Below are positions 7,061 to 15,502 of a stretch of 47,690 bases of DNA, one piece after another. The stretch is taken from the NCBI GenBank assembly GCA_964580105.1, contig CAZOJJ010000022.1, positions 1 through 47,690 of the forward strand, in the 5' to 3' direction. The translations under genes were made by a program, and so were the position numbers. The stretch is from CAZOJJ01 sp964580105. Its GTDB lineage: Bacteria > Bacteroidota > Rhodothermia > Rhodothermales > Rubricoccaceae. Under the pieces are notes generated by a model. It searched no databases. It worked only from the letters and a program-made list of their open reading frames with translations, and had not been told where the DNA came from. Position 1 is the first letter of the stretch. Each line of letters opens with the position of its first letter.

Positions 7061-8041
7061 TCAGCTTCGCGCCCGCCGCTGGCGGTCGAACAGCACCTGC
7101 TGGGGCGAGCCCGGCGGCACGTCGTACGGGTGGTCCGGCAGCGTTACGACGCGGAGCTGCGGGCCGCTCGGCGTGTCCACGAACCGCTGCACGGGGCCGC
7201 CGCTGGGCTCCTCGCCGTCGCCGAGGACGAGGACCGTCGTGCCCTGCTGGAGGATGCGGCCCTCGGCCGTCCCGATCCCGCGCCGCCCGCTGCCGACGGT
7301 CGTCCGCCACGGGTCGGCCCAGTCGTAGATCCACCGGGCGTCGGCGAGGATGAGGCGCACGCAGCCGTGGCTGGCGGGCTCGCCCGTGGGCATCTGGTAC
7401 TGGTGGATGTGGATGCCGCGCTCGTGGTGGAAGTTGAACACGTAGCGCATCAGCCACGTCTCGCCCGGCGGGCTCAGCGTCGAGACGCGGCGCTCCTCCT
7501 GCCAGTTGAAGTTGAAGCGGCCGGCGGGCGTCCGGCTCCCGGCCGCGCCCGTGTTGACGAGGCCCCAGCGCTCCAGCCGCCCGTGCTCGTAGGCCGCCCA
7601 CGCCTGCACGCCCTTGTGGATGATGAACAGCTTGTCGAAGTCGGCCGCGCCCGCGTAGTGGCGCGGGAACGGCGCGTAGGCACGCGGGTCGAGGTCGAAG
7701 TGACTCGGCAGGATCAGCGTGTCGCCGATGCCGAGGTCGTGGACCCGCACGCGGTTGAAGAACTCCACCATCCCCAGCCGCTCCTTGCCCGCCTCGGCGT
7801 CGCCGTCGCCGACCATCGCGTAGAGGTCATGGCGGGCCCGGATCGAGTTGTTCGTCGGGTGCTGGAGGACGTAGTAGCGGTAGGTCACCGCCGGGAGCAG
7901 TTCCAGGCTGTCGCGGCGGGCGTAGAGCAGCTCCGCCAGCGCGTCCTGGTTGTAGAGGCGGCGCGACTGGGCGTCGGCGTCGGCGGCGAGGAGGGCGGCG
8001 GCGAGCACCGCGAGGAGGCAGAACGTGTGAGAGCGACGCAT
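7061..8041 (-). CDS. YkuD-domain L,D-transpeptidase
   Basis: An exported L,D-transpeptidase family protein. Such enzymes form 3-3 peptidoglycan cross-links or attach proteins to peptidoglycan in the periplasm. The ATG at 8041 gives 326 residues and a signal peptide (FCLLAVLAAALLAADADAQ). The YkuD domain occupies the second half: FIIHKGVQAWAAYEHGRL, RTPAGRFNF, then HIHQYQ followed by SHGCVRL. The last holds the catalytic His225 and Cys227. An in-frame start at 8107 would add 22 residues ahead of the signal peptide and is rejected. The N-terminal 130 residues have no recognised domain. A repeat block with three copies of CCGGTGCGT lies just upstream (8115-8164). A possible small membrane peptide follows directly downstream. 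Confidence 0.88.
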   Translation of the reverse strand: MRRSHTFCLLAVLAAALLAADADAQSRRLYNQDALAELLYARRDSLELLPAVTYRYYVLQHPTNNSIRARHDLYAMVGDGDAEAGKERLGMVEFFNRVRVHDLGIGDTLILPSHFDLDPRAYAPFPRHYAGAADFDKLFIIHKGVQAWAAYEHGRLERWGLVNTGAAGSRTPAGRFNFNWQEERRVSTLSPPGETWLMRYVFNFHHERGIHIHQYQMPTGEPASHGCVRLILADARWIYDWADPWRTTVGSGRRGIGTAEGRILQQGTTVLVLGDGEEPSGGPVQRFVDTPSGPQLRVVTLPDHPYDVPPGSPQQVLFDRQRRARS

Positions 8042-8114
8042 GACGGTAGAGGAAACCGGCGGCTGGAGACCAGACCGGACGCGCGGCCCGACGGCGTCCG
8101 GCTGCAAACTACGT

Positions 8115-8164
8115 ACGCACCGGGCCGGTGCGTGCGCGCCTTATCCGGTGCGTGCGCGCATTAT
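8115..8164. repeat. 20-bp direct repeat plus overlapping palindrome
   Basis: CCGGTGCGTGCGCGC followed by CTTAT (8125-8144) is repeated head to tail with one change (8145-8164). The first copy also forms the right arm of a 19-nt palindrome (8115-8133, ACGCACCGG-G-CCGGTGCGT). The block thus holds one inverted and two direct CCGGTGCGT elements. It lies upstream of the YkuD gene and runs into the stop codon of the CaCA gene. It could be an operator or a weak terminator. Confidence 0.75.
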
Positions 8165-9126
8165 TTCGGGATCACCCACCAGAGGTAGAGGGCGTAGACG
8201 CCGAGCAACAGCGCGCCCTCCCAGCGCCGCGTCTTGAGCCCGTTCCACAGCAACCCGAACGCAAAGACGGAAACGGCGAGCATGATCCACAGCGTGCTCA
8301 CCCCGACGCCGTCCCGGTCCATCGGCGCGGCGAGGGCGGCGGGGCCGAGGACGCCGAACGTGTTGAAGATGTTGGACCCGATGGCGTTGCCGAGGGCGAT
8401 GTCCCCTTGCCGACGGAGGGCGGCCACCACGGTCGTGGCCAGCTCGGGCAGGCTCGTCCCGACGGCCACGATGGTCAGCCCGATCACGGCCTCGCTGACG
8501 CCGAGGAGCTCGGCCGCCGCGACGGCCCCTTCGAGGAGCAGGTCGGCCCCGTATACGAGCAGCGCCAGCCCGCCGGCCGTCAGCAGCAGGTAGCGCTTGA
8601 GCCCCCGGCGCGGCTCCGCCAGCACCTCCTCGACGGCCTCGGGCAGCTCCAGCTCCCGCTGCGCCCGCACCTCCTGCCGCGCCATCCGGATGCTCGCCAC
8701 GAGATACGCCACGATGCTGAGCGTGAGCACGGCGCCCTCCACGCGGCCGAGGAACCCGTCGAGCAAGAACAGCACGATCAGCAGCGCCGCGCCCACCATC
8801 ACCGGGAGATCCCACCGCACCAGCTTCGTGTGGATCGTCATCGGCGCCAGCGCGGCCGACATCCCCACGATGAGCGCGAGGTTGGCAATGTTGGACCCGA
8901 CGACGTTCCCCACCGCGAAGCCGCCGTCTCCCTCCAGCGCCGCCTGCACGCTCACGATGAGCTCCGGGCTGCTCGTCCCGAGCGCCACGACGGTCAGCCC
9001 GACCACCAGCGGCGTCAGGCCGAGGCGGAGGGCGAGGGCCGCCGCCCCGCGCACGAGCGCCTCCGCCCCCGCCAGCAGCAACACGATGCCGGCCCCCATC
9101 AGGGCGAAGCTCTGGAGCAGACTCAT
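8161..9126 (-). CDS. CaCA-family calcium/sodium antiporter
   Basis: An inner-membrane cation exchanger of the Ca2+/cation antiporter superfamily (YrbG type), exporting calcium in exchange for sodium or protons. The 321 residues from the ATG at 9126 hold the two inverted alpha repeats that form the ion site. The first is GTSSPELIVSVQAAL with GNVVGSNIANLALI; the second is GTSLPELATTVVAALRRQGDIALGNAIGSNIFN. About ten hydrophobic segments surround them, and a charged cytoplasmic loop separates the halves (REVRAQRELELPEAVEEVLAEPRRG after about residue 150). An upstream in-frame start at 9180 would add an arginine-rich tail and is not needed. The gene stop lies within the second copy of the 20-bp direct repeat. 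Ion preference is by family only. Confidence 0.93.
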   Translation of the reverse strand: MSLLQSFALMGAGIVLLLAGAEALVRGAAALALRLGLTPLVVGLTVVALGTSSPELIVSVQAALEGDGGFAVGNVVGSNIANLALIVGMSAALAPMTIHTKLVRWDLPVMVGAALLIVLFLLDGFLGRVEGAVLTLSIVAYLVASIRMARQEVRAQRELELPEAVEEVLAEPRRGLKRYLLLTAGGLALLVYGADLLLEGAVAAAELLGVSEAVIGLTIVAVGTSLPELATTVVAALRRQGDIALGNAIGSNIFNTFGVLGPAALAAPMDRDGVGVSTLWIMLAVSVFAFGLLWNGLKTRRWEGALLLGVYALYLWWVIPK

Positions 9127-9255
9127 GCGCGGCGGGGAGGTTGGGCGGAGGCGAAGCGGGCGGTTCCTACGGAGCCGCACAGGGGCCGTTCCGGACGGGA
9201 GGGCGGCCGCCGCGGCGCGCCCCCGGATCCGCGCGCCCGGGACGAGGGGCCGCGC

Positions 9256-11538
9256 TCAGGCCGGGGCGGCCTCGCGGCGGCGCTCGGTGCGGAGGACGAG
9301 CGTGCGGAGCGCCTCGGCGTCGGGAGCCTGGAGCCAGCGCGCCTCGAAGTCGGGCTGCTGGGCGACGTGGGCGATGGCGGCGAGGACGCGGAGGTGGAGG
9401 TGCCGCTGGTCGTCGGAGGTGGCCAGGGCGAAGGCGGCCACGACGGGCGCCTCGGTGCCGGGCCAGGCGATGCCCTCGCGGCACCGCGCGATCACGAGCG
9501 CGAAGACGCCGTCCCCCTCGACGCGGAAGTGGGGGATGGCCAGACCGGGAAGGATGACGGTGCTGCTGGTGGCCTCGCGGCTGAGCATCCGCTCCATGAC
9601 CTGCCCCTCGTCGAGCGCCACGTCCACCGCGAAGGCGCGGGCGATGGCCTTGGCGAAGTCGGCGATGCCGAGCGGGCCGCGCAGGTCCAGCACGGGGCAC
9701 CGCTCGACGAGGGCGTCGACGTGGTCGTGGGAGGCCTCGGCGGCGGCGAGCGAGCGGAGCGCCACGAGGCGGTCGCCCGGCTGGAGCAGCAGGCCGTCGT
9801 GGAAGGGCACCGCTTCCGTCCCCTCCCGGCGCACGGCGATGGGGAGCACGCCCTCCCGCCGCAGACGGCGCGCGAGGACGTCGGCCGCCACCGTCTCCCC
9901 GACCTCCGTGGTCTCGACGCGGACGCGGCCCTGCGCCGCGAGGTAGGCCCACTCCCCCAGCGACGACGGCCCGCCGAAGAGGGTCGTGGCCCCGAGCAGT
10001 TCGAGCAGGCCGGCGTGCGCGGCCGCGTCGGCGGAGCCGCGGAGGACGTGGATCTCGGGGATGGCGAAGACGCTCCGGCCGAGCTGAGCCACGAGCGCGT
10101 TGACCTCGCCGTTGGGCGTGACGGTCACGAGGTGGCGCACGCGCGCCGCCCCGGCCTCGCTCAGCACCCGCTCGTCGAGCGCGCTGCCCTGGAGCGCCGA
10201 CAGCCCCGCGGCCTTCGCCGCGCGGACGTGCTCGGGGTTCGCGTCCAGGAGCGTGACGGGCGAGGCGCGGTCGTGCGCGAGGACGGCCGCGAGCCGCCGC
10301 GCCGCCGGCCCCGCCCCGACGATCAGCACGCCGTGGCGCTCCTCGTCCGAACGGACGAGCGCGCCGTGCCGCCGCAGCCATTCCACGCCCCACTTCAGCG
10401 TCACCGGCACGAGCGCCGTCGTCCCGATGGCGATGAAGACGAGGATGGAGAACACCTCGGCCGTGATCAGCCCCATCGTGAGCCCGATCTGGGCGATGAT
10501 GATTTCGACGGCGCCGCGCCCGTTCATCCCCAGCCCGATCACCACCCCCTCGCGCCAGCCGTGCCCCGTCGGGAGGTAGAACAGCGCCGTGCCGACGATC
10601 TTCCCCGCCGTCGCCAGGCCGACGAGGCCGAGGAGCAGCCCGAGGTCGGTGCGGAACACGTCGAGCGAGACGGCGAAGCCGGCCGTGACGAAGAACAGCG
10701 GCGCGAGGAAACCGATGGAGGCGTCGCGGACGATGTGCATCATCTCCTGCGAGAGCGTCCGCCCCAGCACGCGCTCGCGGAGGAACAGCCCGGCCAGGAA
10801 CGCGCCGAGGATGCCGTGGAGACCGACGAGGTGGGCGACCTCGGCGTAGCCCAGCGCGACGAGGACGAGGGCCGTGAAGAGGGCCGTCCGCCCGAGCCAC
10901 TTCACCGCCGCGAGCCGCCGCATCAGCGCCGGCATGACGTACAGCCCGAAGAGCGCGGCGGCGGCGAAGAACCCGAGCGCCTTCCCGGCCACCACCGCCA
11001 GCGCGCCGGGGCTGATCACGCCCGCCTCGGCAATGCCGATGATGGCGGCGAAGATGACCAGCGAGAGGGTGTCCGCCACGAGCGCCCCCGCCATCATCAC
11101 GTGCGCGATCCGGGTGTCGAGCAGCTTGAGGTCTACGAGGATGCGCGACTTCGTCACCAGGCTCGTCACGCCCGCCGCCACGCCTACGAACACGCCCGCC
11201 AGCGGCCGGAACCCGGCCACCTCCACGATGAGCAGGTAGCACAGCACGAACGGCGTGATGAACCCGCCCACCGCGGCCAGGATGCCGCCCTTCGAGGCCC
11301 GCCCCAGTTCCGCCGGGTCGATCTCCATCCCGATGTAGAGCATCATCAGGAGGAGGCCCACCTCGGCGAGCACGGCCAGCGCCTCGCTCCCGTGGAGCAC
11401 CCCCAGCAGCGGCGGCCCCAGCACGATGCCCGCCAGCAGCTCGCCGAGGACGGACGGGTAGCCGAAGCGCGCGGCCACGAGCCCGGCGCCCCAGGCGACG
11501 AGGAGGACGAAGAGGAGGTTGAGGAGGTCGAGTTCCAT
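9256..11538 (-). CDS. Cation:proton antiporter with TrkA-N and PTS EIIA domains
   Basis: A 760-residue, three-part membrane protein. Residues 1 to about 385 form a CPA2-type sodium or potassium/proton antiporter with about twelve helices. Visible pieces are YPSVLGELLAGIVLGPPLLG, GAFLAGLFLRERVLG and GLGMNGRGAVEIIIAQIGL. A Rossmann domain like TrkA-N follows (GVLIVGAGPAARRLAAVLAHD, then a run ending DANPEHVRAA), as in KefB/KefC. The C-terminal 160 residues resemble the type-2 EIIA domain of the sugar phosphotransferase system, including the phospho-acceptor motif LAIPHF with His670. In the PTS this histidine is phosphorylated by HPr. Here the domain may instead sense phosphorylation or ligand state and gate ion flow. 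A possible -7 box (TATCGTTA) is 50 nt upstream. No other PTS gene lies in the window. Confidence 0.9.
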   Translation of the reverse strand: MELDLLNLLFVLLVAWGAGLVAARFGYPSVLGELLAGIVLGPPLLGVLHGSEALAVLAEVGLLLMMLYIGMEIDPAELGRASKGGILAAVGGFITPFVLCYLLIVEVAGFRPLAGVFVGVAAGVTSLVTKSRILVDLKLLDTRIAHVMMAGALVADTLSLVIFAAIIGIAEAGVISPGALAVVAGKALGFFAAAALFGLYVMPALMRRLAAVKWLGRTALFTALVLVALGYAEVAHLVGLHGILGAFLAGLFLRERVLGRTLSQEMMHIVRDASIGFLAPLFFVTAGFAVSLDVFRTDLGLLLGLVGLATAGKIVGTALFYLPTGHGWREGVVIGLGMNGRGAVEIIIAQIGLTMGLITAEVFSILVFIAIGTTALVPVTLKWGVEWLRRHGALVRSDEERHGVLIVGAGPAARRLAAVLAHDRASPVTLLDANPEHVRAAKAAGLSALQGSALDERVLSEAGAARVRHLVTVTPNGEVNALVAQLGRSVFAIPEIHVLRGSADAAAHAGLLELLGATTLFGGPSSLGEWAYLAAQGRVRVETTEVGETVAADVLARRLRREGVLPIAVRREGTEAVPFHDGLLLQPGDRLVALRSLAAAEASHDHVDALVERCPVLDLRGPLGIADFAKAIARAFAVDVALDEGQVMERMLSREATSSTVILPGLAIPHFRVEGDGVFALVIARCREGIAWPGTEAPVVAAFALATSDDQRHLHLRVLAAIAHVAQQPDFEARWLQAPDAEALRTLVLRTERRREAAPA

Positions 11539-11640
11539 GGACGAGCAGGCAGGTCGTGGCCCGGAGCGGGCGGGCCGAGGTGCCCCGTAACGATACGGAC
11601 GGAGTGGGCGAGGCGCCGCCCGAGGCGCCCCGAGGCCGGC

Positions 11641-12849
11641 CTACTCCGCCTCGGGCGCGTCCGGAGGCCCTTCGGCGCGCCAGCGGAGGCGGGCCACGAC
11701 GGGCCGGTGGTCCGAGAACCCGACGGGCGAGACGTGCGCTTCCGTCACCGCCCAGGCCGTGTCGGCCAGCACGAAGTCGATGCGGACGAGCGGCTTGTCG
11801 GCGCGGTAGGTGTGGCCGGTGCCCACGCCCGCCCTCCGGAAGGCGTCCACGCGGTCGCCCCGGAGGCGGCGGTAGGTCCAGTTGGCCGGCGTCCCGTTGA
11901 AGTCGCCCACGACCATGACCGGGAGGGTCTCGGCCTCCAGCAACTCGGCGATCTGGTCCACCTCGACCCCGCGTTCCTTGAACGCCGCCCGGTACTGGCG
12001 GAGGTAGGGCAGCCACGTCCCGGGCTCGAACGGGCGGAGGCGGTCCTCCCAGGGCTTCCGCTCGCCGAACGAGCGAAGGTGGACGTTGTAGAGCACGCCC
12101 TCGCGCCCGCGCCAGCGGAAGTGGGTGCGGATGGCCATCGAGGCGTCGTTGTCGCCCGCCTCGCCGACGTTGAGCGCCCGCTGCTCCAGCACCTCCAGCG
12201 CCCCCTCCCGCACGAAGAGGGGTACGCCCGTGGCGTTGCGCTGCCACGCCGACCGGCTGCTCAGCACGGGCGGCACCGCCAGCTCGTACGGCATCCGGTC
12301 CTCGATGGCCTGCACGTGGACGGCGCGCGTGCCCGGCCGCGCCTGCTCGGGCGCGGCGACCCACGCCTCCTGGAGCGCCAGCACGTCCGGCCGCTCCCGC
12401 TCGAGGAGCGCCACCATCGAATCGGCCAGCGCGTCGGCGCTGGGGCCGGACTGCGGCACGTTGAACGTCATCACGACGAGGTCGCCCTCGGCCGGCGCCG
12501 GGGCCTCGGTGAAGCGCTCCGACGGGAACGTGCGGAGCACGACGGCGAGCAGGAGCACGCCGTGGAAACCCAGCCAGCCCCAGCGGCGGAAGAGGATCGG
12601 CCCGAGCGTCGTCACGGCGAAGGCCCCCGCGAGGACAGGCAGCACGACGGCGGCGAACTGCGCCCACCAGAACCACTTCGGGTTGAGGTAGGACGCCCCC
12701 AGCCCCGCCACGAGGGCCACGGCCAGCGGCACGTCGAACACGAGGAAGAGCCCCCACAGGACGCGCGCGAACGTCCCGCGACGCCGCCTCGCCGTGCGCG
12801 CCGGGCGGGGCTCGGCCGGGGGGCTAGGAGCGGCGGCTGGCGTCGTCAA
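11641..12849 (-). CDS. Membrane-anchored endonuclease/exonuclease/phosphatase family protein
   Basis: A 402-residue protein with a basic N-terminus and three transmembrane helices (about residues 28-110). These are followed by an endonuclease/exonuclease/phosphatase domain. The metal-site and catalytic blocks are visible: VVMTFNVPQ, LALQEAW, VVGDFNGTPANW and FSDHRPVVARL near the end. Proteins of this build cleave phosphodiesters or phosphomonoesters; the substrate is unknown and may be outside the cytoplasm. The gene overlaps the 3' end of the upstream rhomboid-like gene by 26 nt. It probably starts at a TTG (12847-12849), suggesting coupled translation. A later start would remove only the proline-rich tail. 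Confidence 0.8.
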   Translation of the reverse strand: MTTPAAAPSPPAEPRPARTARRRRGTFARVLWGLFLVFDVPLAVALVAGLGASYLNPKWFWWAQFAAVVLPVLAGAFAVTTLGPILFRRWGWLGFHGVLLLAVVLRTFPSERFTEAPAPAEGDLVVMTFNVPQSGPSADALADSMVALLERERPDVLALQEAWVAAPEQARPGTRAVHVQAIEDRMPYELAVPPVLSSRSAWQRNATGVPLFVREGALEVLEQRALNVGEAGDNDASMAIRTHFRWRGREGVLYNVHLRSFGERKPWEDRLRPFEPGTWLPYLRQYRAAFKERGVEVDQIAELLEAETLPVMVVGDFNGTPANWTYRRLRGDRVDAFRRAGVGTGHTYRADKPLVRIDFVLADTAWAVTEAHVSPVGFSDHRPVVARLRWRAEGPPDAPEAE

Positions 12850-13765
12850 GGATCCGCTTCTCTTCGTCCGTCAGGGCCTCGAACCCCTGCTCCAGAATCT
12901 TGTCGAGGATGCGGTCCACCTCGGCCTGGCGGCTCCGCACCGGCGAGACCTCGTCCGGGACGGGCGTCGTCGGCTGCGGGCGGCTCCGCCGGCGGCGTGC
13001 GGCGGGGGCGGCGCGAACGGGCTCCTCCTCGCGCGTGAACCAGCTCCGCATCGCCGCGCCCATCGCCGACTCGGGCACGGCACCGAAGAACGGCCGCGCC
13101 CACGCGGCGAGGTCCACGCCGCTCTGCTGCGCTTTGGCAAACAGGACCCCGAAGAGGGCCGCCCCCAGGACGGCCGCGCTGGGCTGGAGCAGCGTCAGGA
13201 CCACGAACCCGACGGCGATCCACTTCATCGGCACCACGCCCAGGAGGAACAGCCCGACACCCCGGTTCGGCTGCAGCGTGGCGACGCAGACGAGCACGGC
13301 CGTGACCGGCCCCCAGGCGCCGTCGTAGAACAGGTGCGTGAGCGGGGTGTCGCCGAAGGAGGCGAGCGCGAGGGCCACCGCCGCGCCGAAGACGGTGCTG
13401 CCCACGTAGAGCCCGAAGAGCCGGTGCGCGCCGTAGGTCTCCTCGTAGTCCCGCCCGAGCCAGGTGAGCCAGTACATCGCGAAGGCGAAGGCGATGAGGC
13501 CCCAGAAGGCCGGGCCGAGAAGGAGGTCCACGAAGCCGTACGTCACCACCGTCCAGGGCCGGAACAGCGCACGCGCGGGGTCGCCGGGGAGGACGAGGTA
13601 CTCGAGCAGGGCGTACGGCAGCGTCAGCCCGAACGCGGCCAGGATCCGGAACACGACCACCACCGCGAAGACGCCGAGGTTGATCGTGAGCAGCAGGCGG
13701 AGCGCGCGCGGCAGCGAGGCGCGCCACACCTGGAAGCGGAACATCGGGGACTGCGGGTCGGCCAT
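12824..13765 (-). CDS. Rhomboid-family protein lacking catalytic Ser and His (pseudoprotease)
   Basis: A 313-residue polytopic membrane protein of rhomboid build. Where active enzymes carry GASG it has GAWG, and where they carry AHLGG it has AVLGA (VLGAALFGVLFAKAQQSGVDL). Both members of the Ser-His dyad are thus replaced, and the first His-rich helix is also altered. The C-terminal tail (EVDRILDKILEQGFEALTDEEKRILDDASRRS) matches the short helical domain that often ends Bacteroidota rhomboids. It lies 16 bp downstream of an intact rhomboid gene and overlaps the following EEP gene. Inactive rhomboids elsewhere bind membrane substrates for trafficking or degradation; a role as partner of the adjacent active protease is inference. 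The start at 13765 gives MADPQSPMFRFQ. Confidence 0.85.
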   Translation of the reverse strand: MADPQSPMFRFQVWRASLPRALRLLLTINLGVFAVVVVFRILAAFGLTLPYALLEYLVLPGDPARALFRPWTVVTYGFVDLLLGPAFWGLIAFAFAMYWLTWLGRDYEETYGAHRLFGLYVGSTVFGAAVALALASFGDTPLTHLFYDGAWGPVTAVLVCVATLQPNRGVGLFLLGVVPMKWIAVGFVVLTLLQPSAAVLGAALFGVLFAKAQQSGVDLAAWARPFFGAVPESAMGAAMRSWFTREEEPVRAAPAARRRRSRPQPTTPVPDEVSPVRSRQAEVDRILDKILEQGFEALTDEEKRILDDASRRS

Positions 13766-13781
13766 GAGGCGGGCGGCGGGG

Positions 13782-14501
13782 TCAGGCGGCGCGGCGCGAG
13801 GGCTTGAACGGAAGCCGGCCGCGCCAGTACTGCACCAGGAGGGCGCCGGTGAGGAGGCCGCCGAGGTGGGCGAAGTTCGCCACGCCGGCCTGCGTCCCGG
13901 TCACCCCGGCGAAGAGGTCGAGCGCGGCGTACCCCAGCACGAGCCAGCGGGCCTCGACGGGGAACGGCAGCGGGAAGATATAGATGCGGTCGCGCGGGAA
14001 GAGCAGGCCGAAGGCGGCGAGCACGCCGAGCACGCCGCCCGAGGCGCCGAGCGTCGGGAACGGGGTCGTGGGGTAGCCTCCCAGCAGCGCGGGCCCCGAG
14101 GTCACGAGCATCTGCGCCGCGCTGGCGCCGAGCACGCACACGAGGTAGAAGAACAGGAAGCGGCGCGGCCCCATCACGTGCTCGATCCGCATCCCGAACA
14201 TCCACAGCGCGAACATGTTGAACACGAGGTGGCCGATGCCCCCGTGCAGGAACGCCGACGTGATGAGCTGCCACGGGTAGAAGCGCGGCCAGTCGAGCAC
14301 GCCCACCTCGGTAGGCATCTGCTCGGGCGTTCCGAAGGGCCAGAGCGCAAACCACGCCTCGATGGGGCCGAAGAACGGGTTGCCCAGCCTCGCGCCCAGC
14401 ACGAACTGCGCCAGATACACCAGCCCGTTGATGATCAGAAGGTTCTTGATGACCGGGGGCAGGATCGAGAACGTCGTCGGGGTCTGATAGGTGTCGGGCA
14501 C
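13782..14501 (-). CDS. Rhomboid family intramembrane serine protease
   Basis: A 239-residue intramembrane serine protease. The conserved HGGIGHLVFNMFALWMFG helix supplies the oxyanion His/Asn. GASGG holds the nucleophile Ser154 and NFAHLGG holds the catalytic His212. Six transmembrane segments are visible. The preferred start is the GTG at 14501 (VPDTYQTPTTFSILPP). The frame stays open to 14915 but runs antisense into the divergent lpxH coding region, so it is shadow. The substrate is unknown. The gene heads a minus-strand run that continues with the inactive rhomboid and the EEP gene, with gaps of 16 bp and then an overlap, so the three are probably one transcript. Confidence 0.92.
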   Translation of the reverse strand: MPDTYQTPTTFSILPPVIKNLLIINGLVYLAQFVLGARLGNPFFGPIEAWFALWPFGTPEQMPTEVGVLDWPRFYPWQLITSAFLHGGIGHLVFNMFALWMFGMRIEHVMGPRRFLFFYLVCVLGASAAQMLVTSGPALLGGYPTTPFPTLGASGGVLGVLAAFGLLFPRDRIYIFPLPFPVEARWLVLGYAALDLFAGVTGTQAGVANFAHLGGLLTGALLVQYWRGRLPFKPSRRAA

Positions 14502-14667
14502 CGGGCAGGGGGTTCGAGAGCGTAGCGTGCGGACCCTCAACGGCCCGCCGGAAGGGGAGGTTGCACGTAAGCGGCCCGTCGGGGCTCCGCCGAGGCCGGC
14601 AGAAAATCGGGTGAACGGCACCAGCGAGTGCCCTGCCTCCGTTAACCTGCCTGCGTTCCCCGCCGCC

Positions 14668-15480
14668 ATGCCCGCCGTCCTCTTCCTCTCCGACCTCCAC
14701 CTCGGCCGTGGCGCCGAGGCCGAGCAGGCCGCCGCCGAGCGCGACGCCCTGGCGCTCCTGCGCGCCCACGAGGCGGGCGTCCGGGACGGCGGCGGGCTCT
14801 TCCTCGTCGGCGACGTGTTCGAGCAGTACCTCGAGTACCGCCACCTCGTGCCCAAGGGGTTCGTCCGCTTCCAGGGTCTTCTGGCCGACTGGACCGACCG
14901 GGGCGTGCCCGTCACCTACCTCGTCGGCAACCGCGACCCGTGGCACGTGGACCACTTTGCGCGGGAGCTCGGCGTGCGCGTCGTGCGGGGGGCGTGGGAG
15001 GGCGAGGTGGGCGGCCTCCGCACGTATATTGCCCACGGCGACGCCCTCCTGGCGACGACGCCCCTCGCCTCCCGCTTCCGCTCGCTCGTGCGCAGCCCTC
15101 TCATGGCCCGGCTCTACCGGATGAGCCTGCCCGGCGACGCGGGCTACGCCCTCGCCCGCTGGGTGAGCCTCCGCTTCGGCTCCGGCGGCGTCGTGGACGA
15201 ACCCTCGGCCGACCGCCTGGAGGCCTTCGCCCGCCGCCGCCTCGCCGAGACCGACGCCGACCTCGTCGTGCTCGGCCACGTCCACCGCGCCGCCCGCATC
15301 CCGGCGCCCGGCGGCACGTACCTCAACCCCGGCTACTGGTTCGCCGACCGCACCTTCGGCCGCCTCGACGTTGGCAGAGGCGAGCCCCAAGCCGGCCTCT
15401 ACCGCTGGACGGCCGCCGGCGCCGAGGCGCTGAACCCGGCGGCGGCCTCCCGCGTCGAAGCCGCCGCGCCCTCCCTCTGA
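14668..15480 (+). CDS. lpxH: UDP-2,3-diacylglucosamine diphosphatase (LpxH-type)
   Basis: A calcineurin-fold metallophosphoesterase of 270 residues that in this family cuts UDP-2,3-diacylglucosamine to lipid X during lipid A synthesis at the inner face of the membrane. Metal-ligand motifs are in order: SDLHLG, GDVFEQ, GNRD, HGD and GHVH. The stretch LEYRHLVPKGFVRFQGLLADWTDRG matches the Bacteroidota form of LpxH rather than the E. coli form. The ATG at 14668 gives the normal MPAVLFLSDLHLG start; longer frames upstream are not credible. It is followed 22 bp later by a PBP1A-type gene, a small envelope pair. GNRD instead of GNHD is tolerated in LpxH proteins. Substrate is by family only. Confidence 0.8.
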   Translation: MPAVLFLSDLHLGRGAEAEQAAAERDALALLRAHEAGVRDGGGLFLVGDVFEQYLEYRHLVPKGFVRFQGLLADWTDRGVPVTYLVGNRDPWHVDHFARELGVRVVRGAWEGEVGGLRTYIAHGDALLATTPLASRFRSLVRSPLMARLYRMSLPGDAGYALARWVSLRFGSGGVVDEPSADRLEAFARRRLAETDADLVVLGHVHRAARIPAPGGTYLNPGYWFADRTFGRLDVGRGEPQAGLYRWTAAGAEALNPAAASRVEAAAPSL

Positions 15481-15502
15481 CCGCGTCCCCCGCTCTCCCC
15501 GC

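Noticed and set aside
8128..13038. A very long plus-strand open frame (over 1,600 codons) opposite the antiporter, EEP and YkuD genes
   Set aside because: It is antisense to four well-recognised minus-strand genes, its product is low-complexity and charged, and such frames are usual opposite high-GC3 genes.
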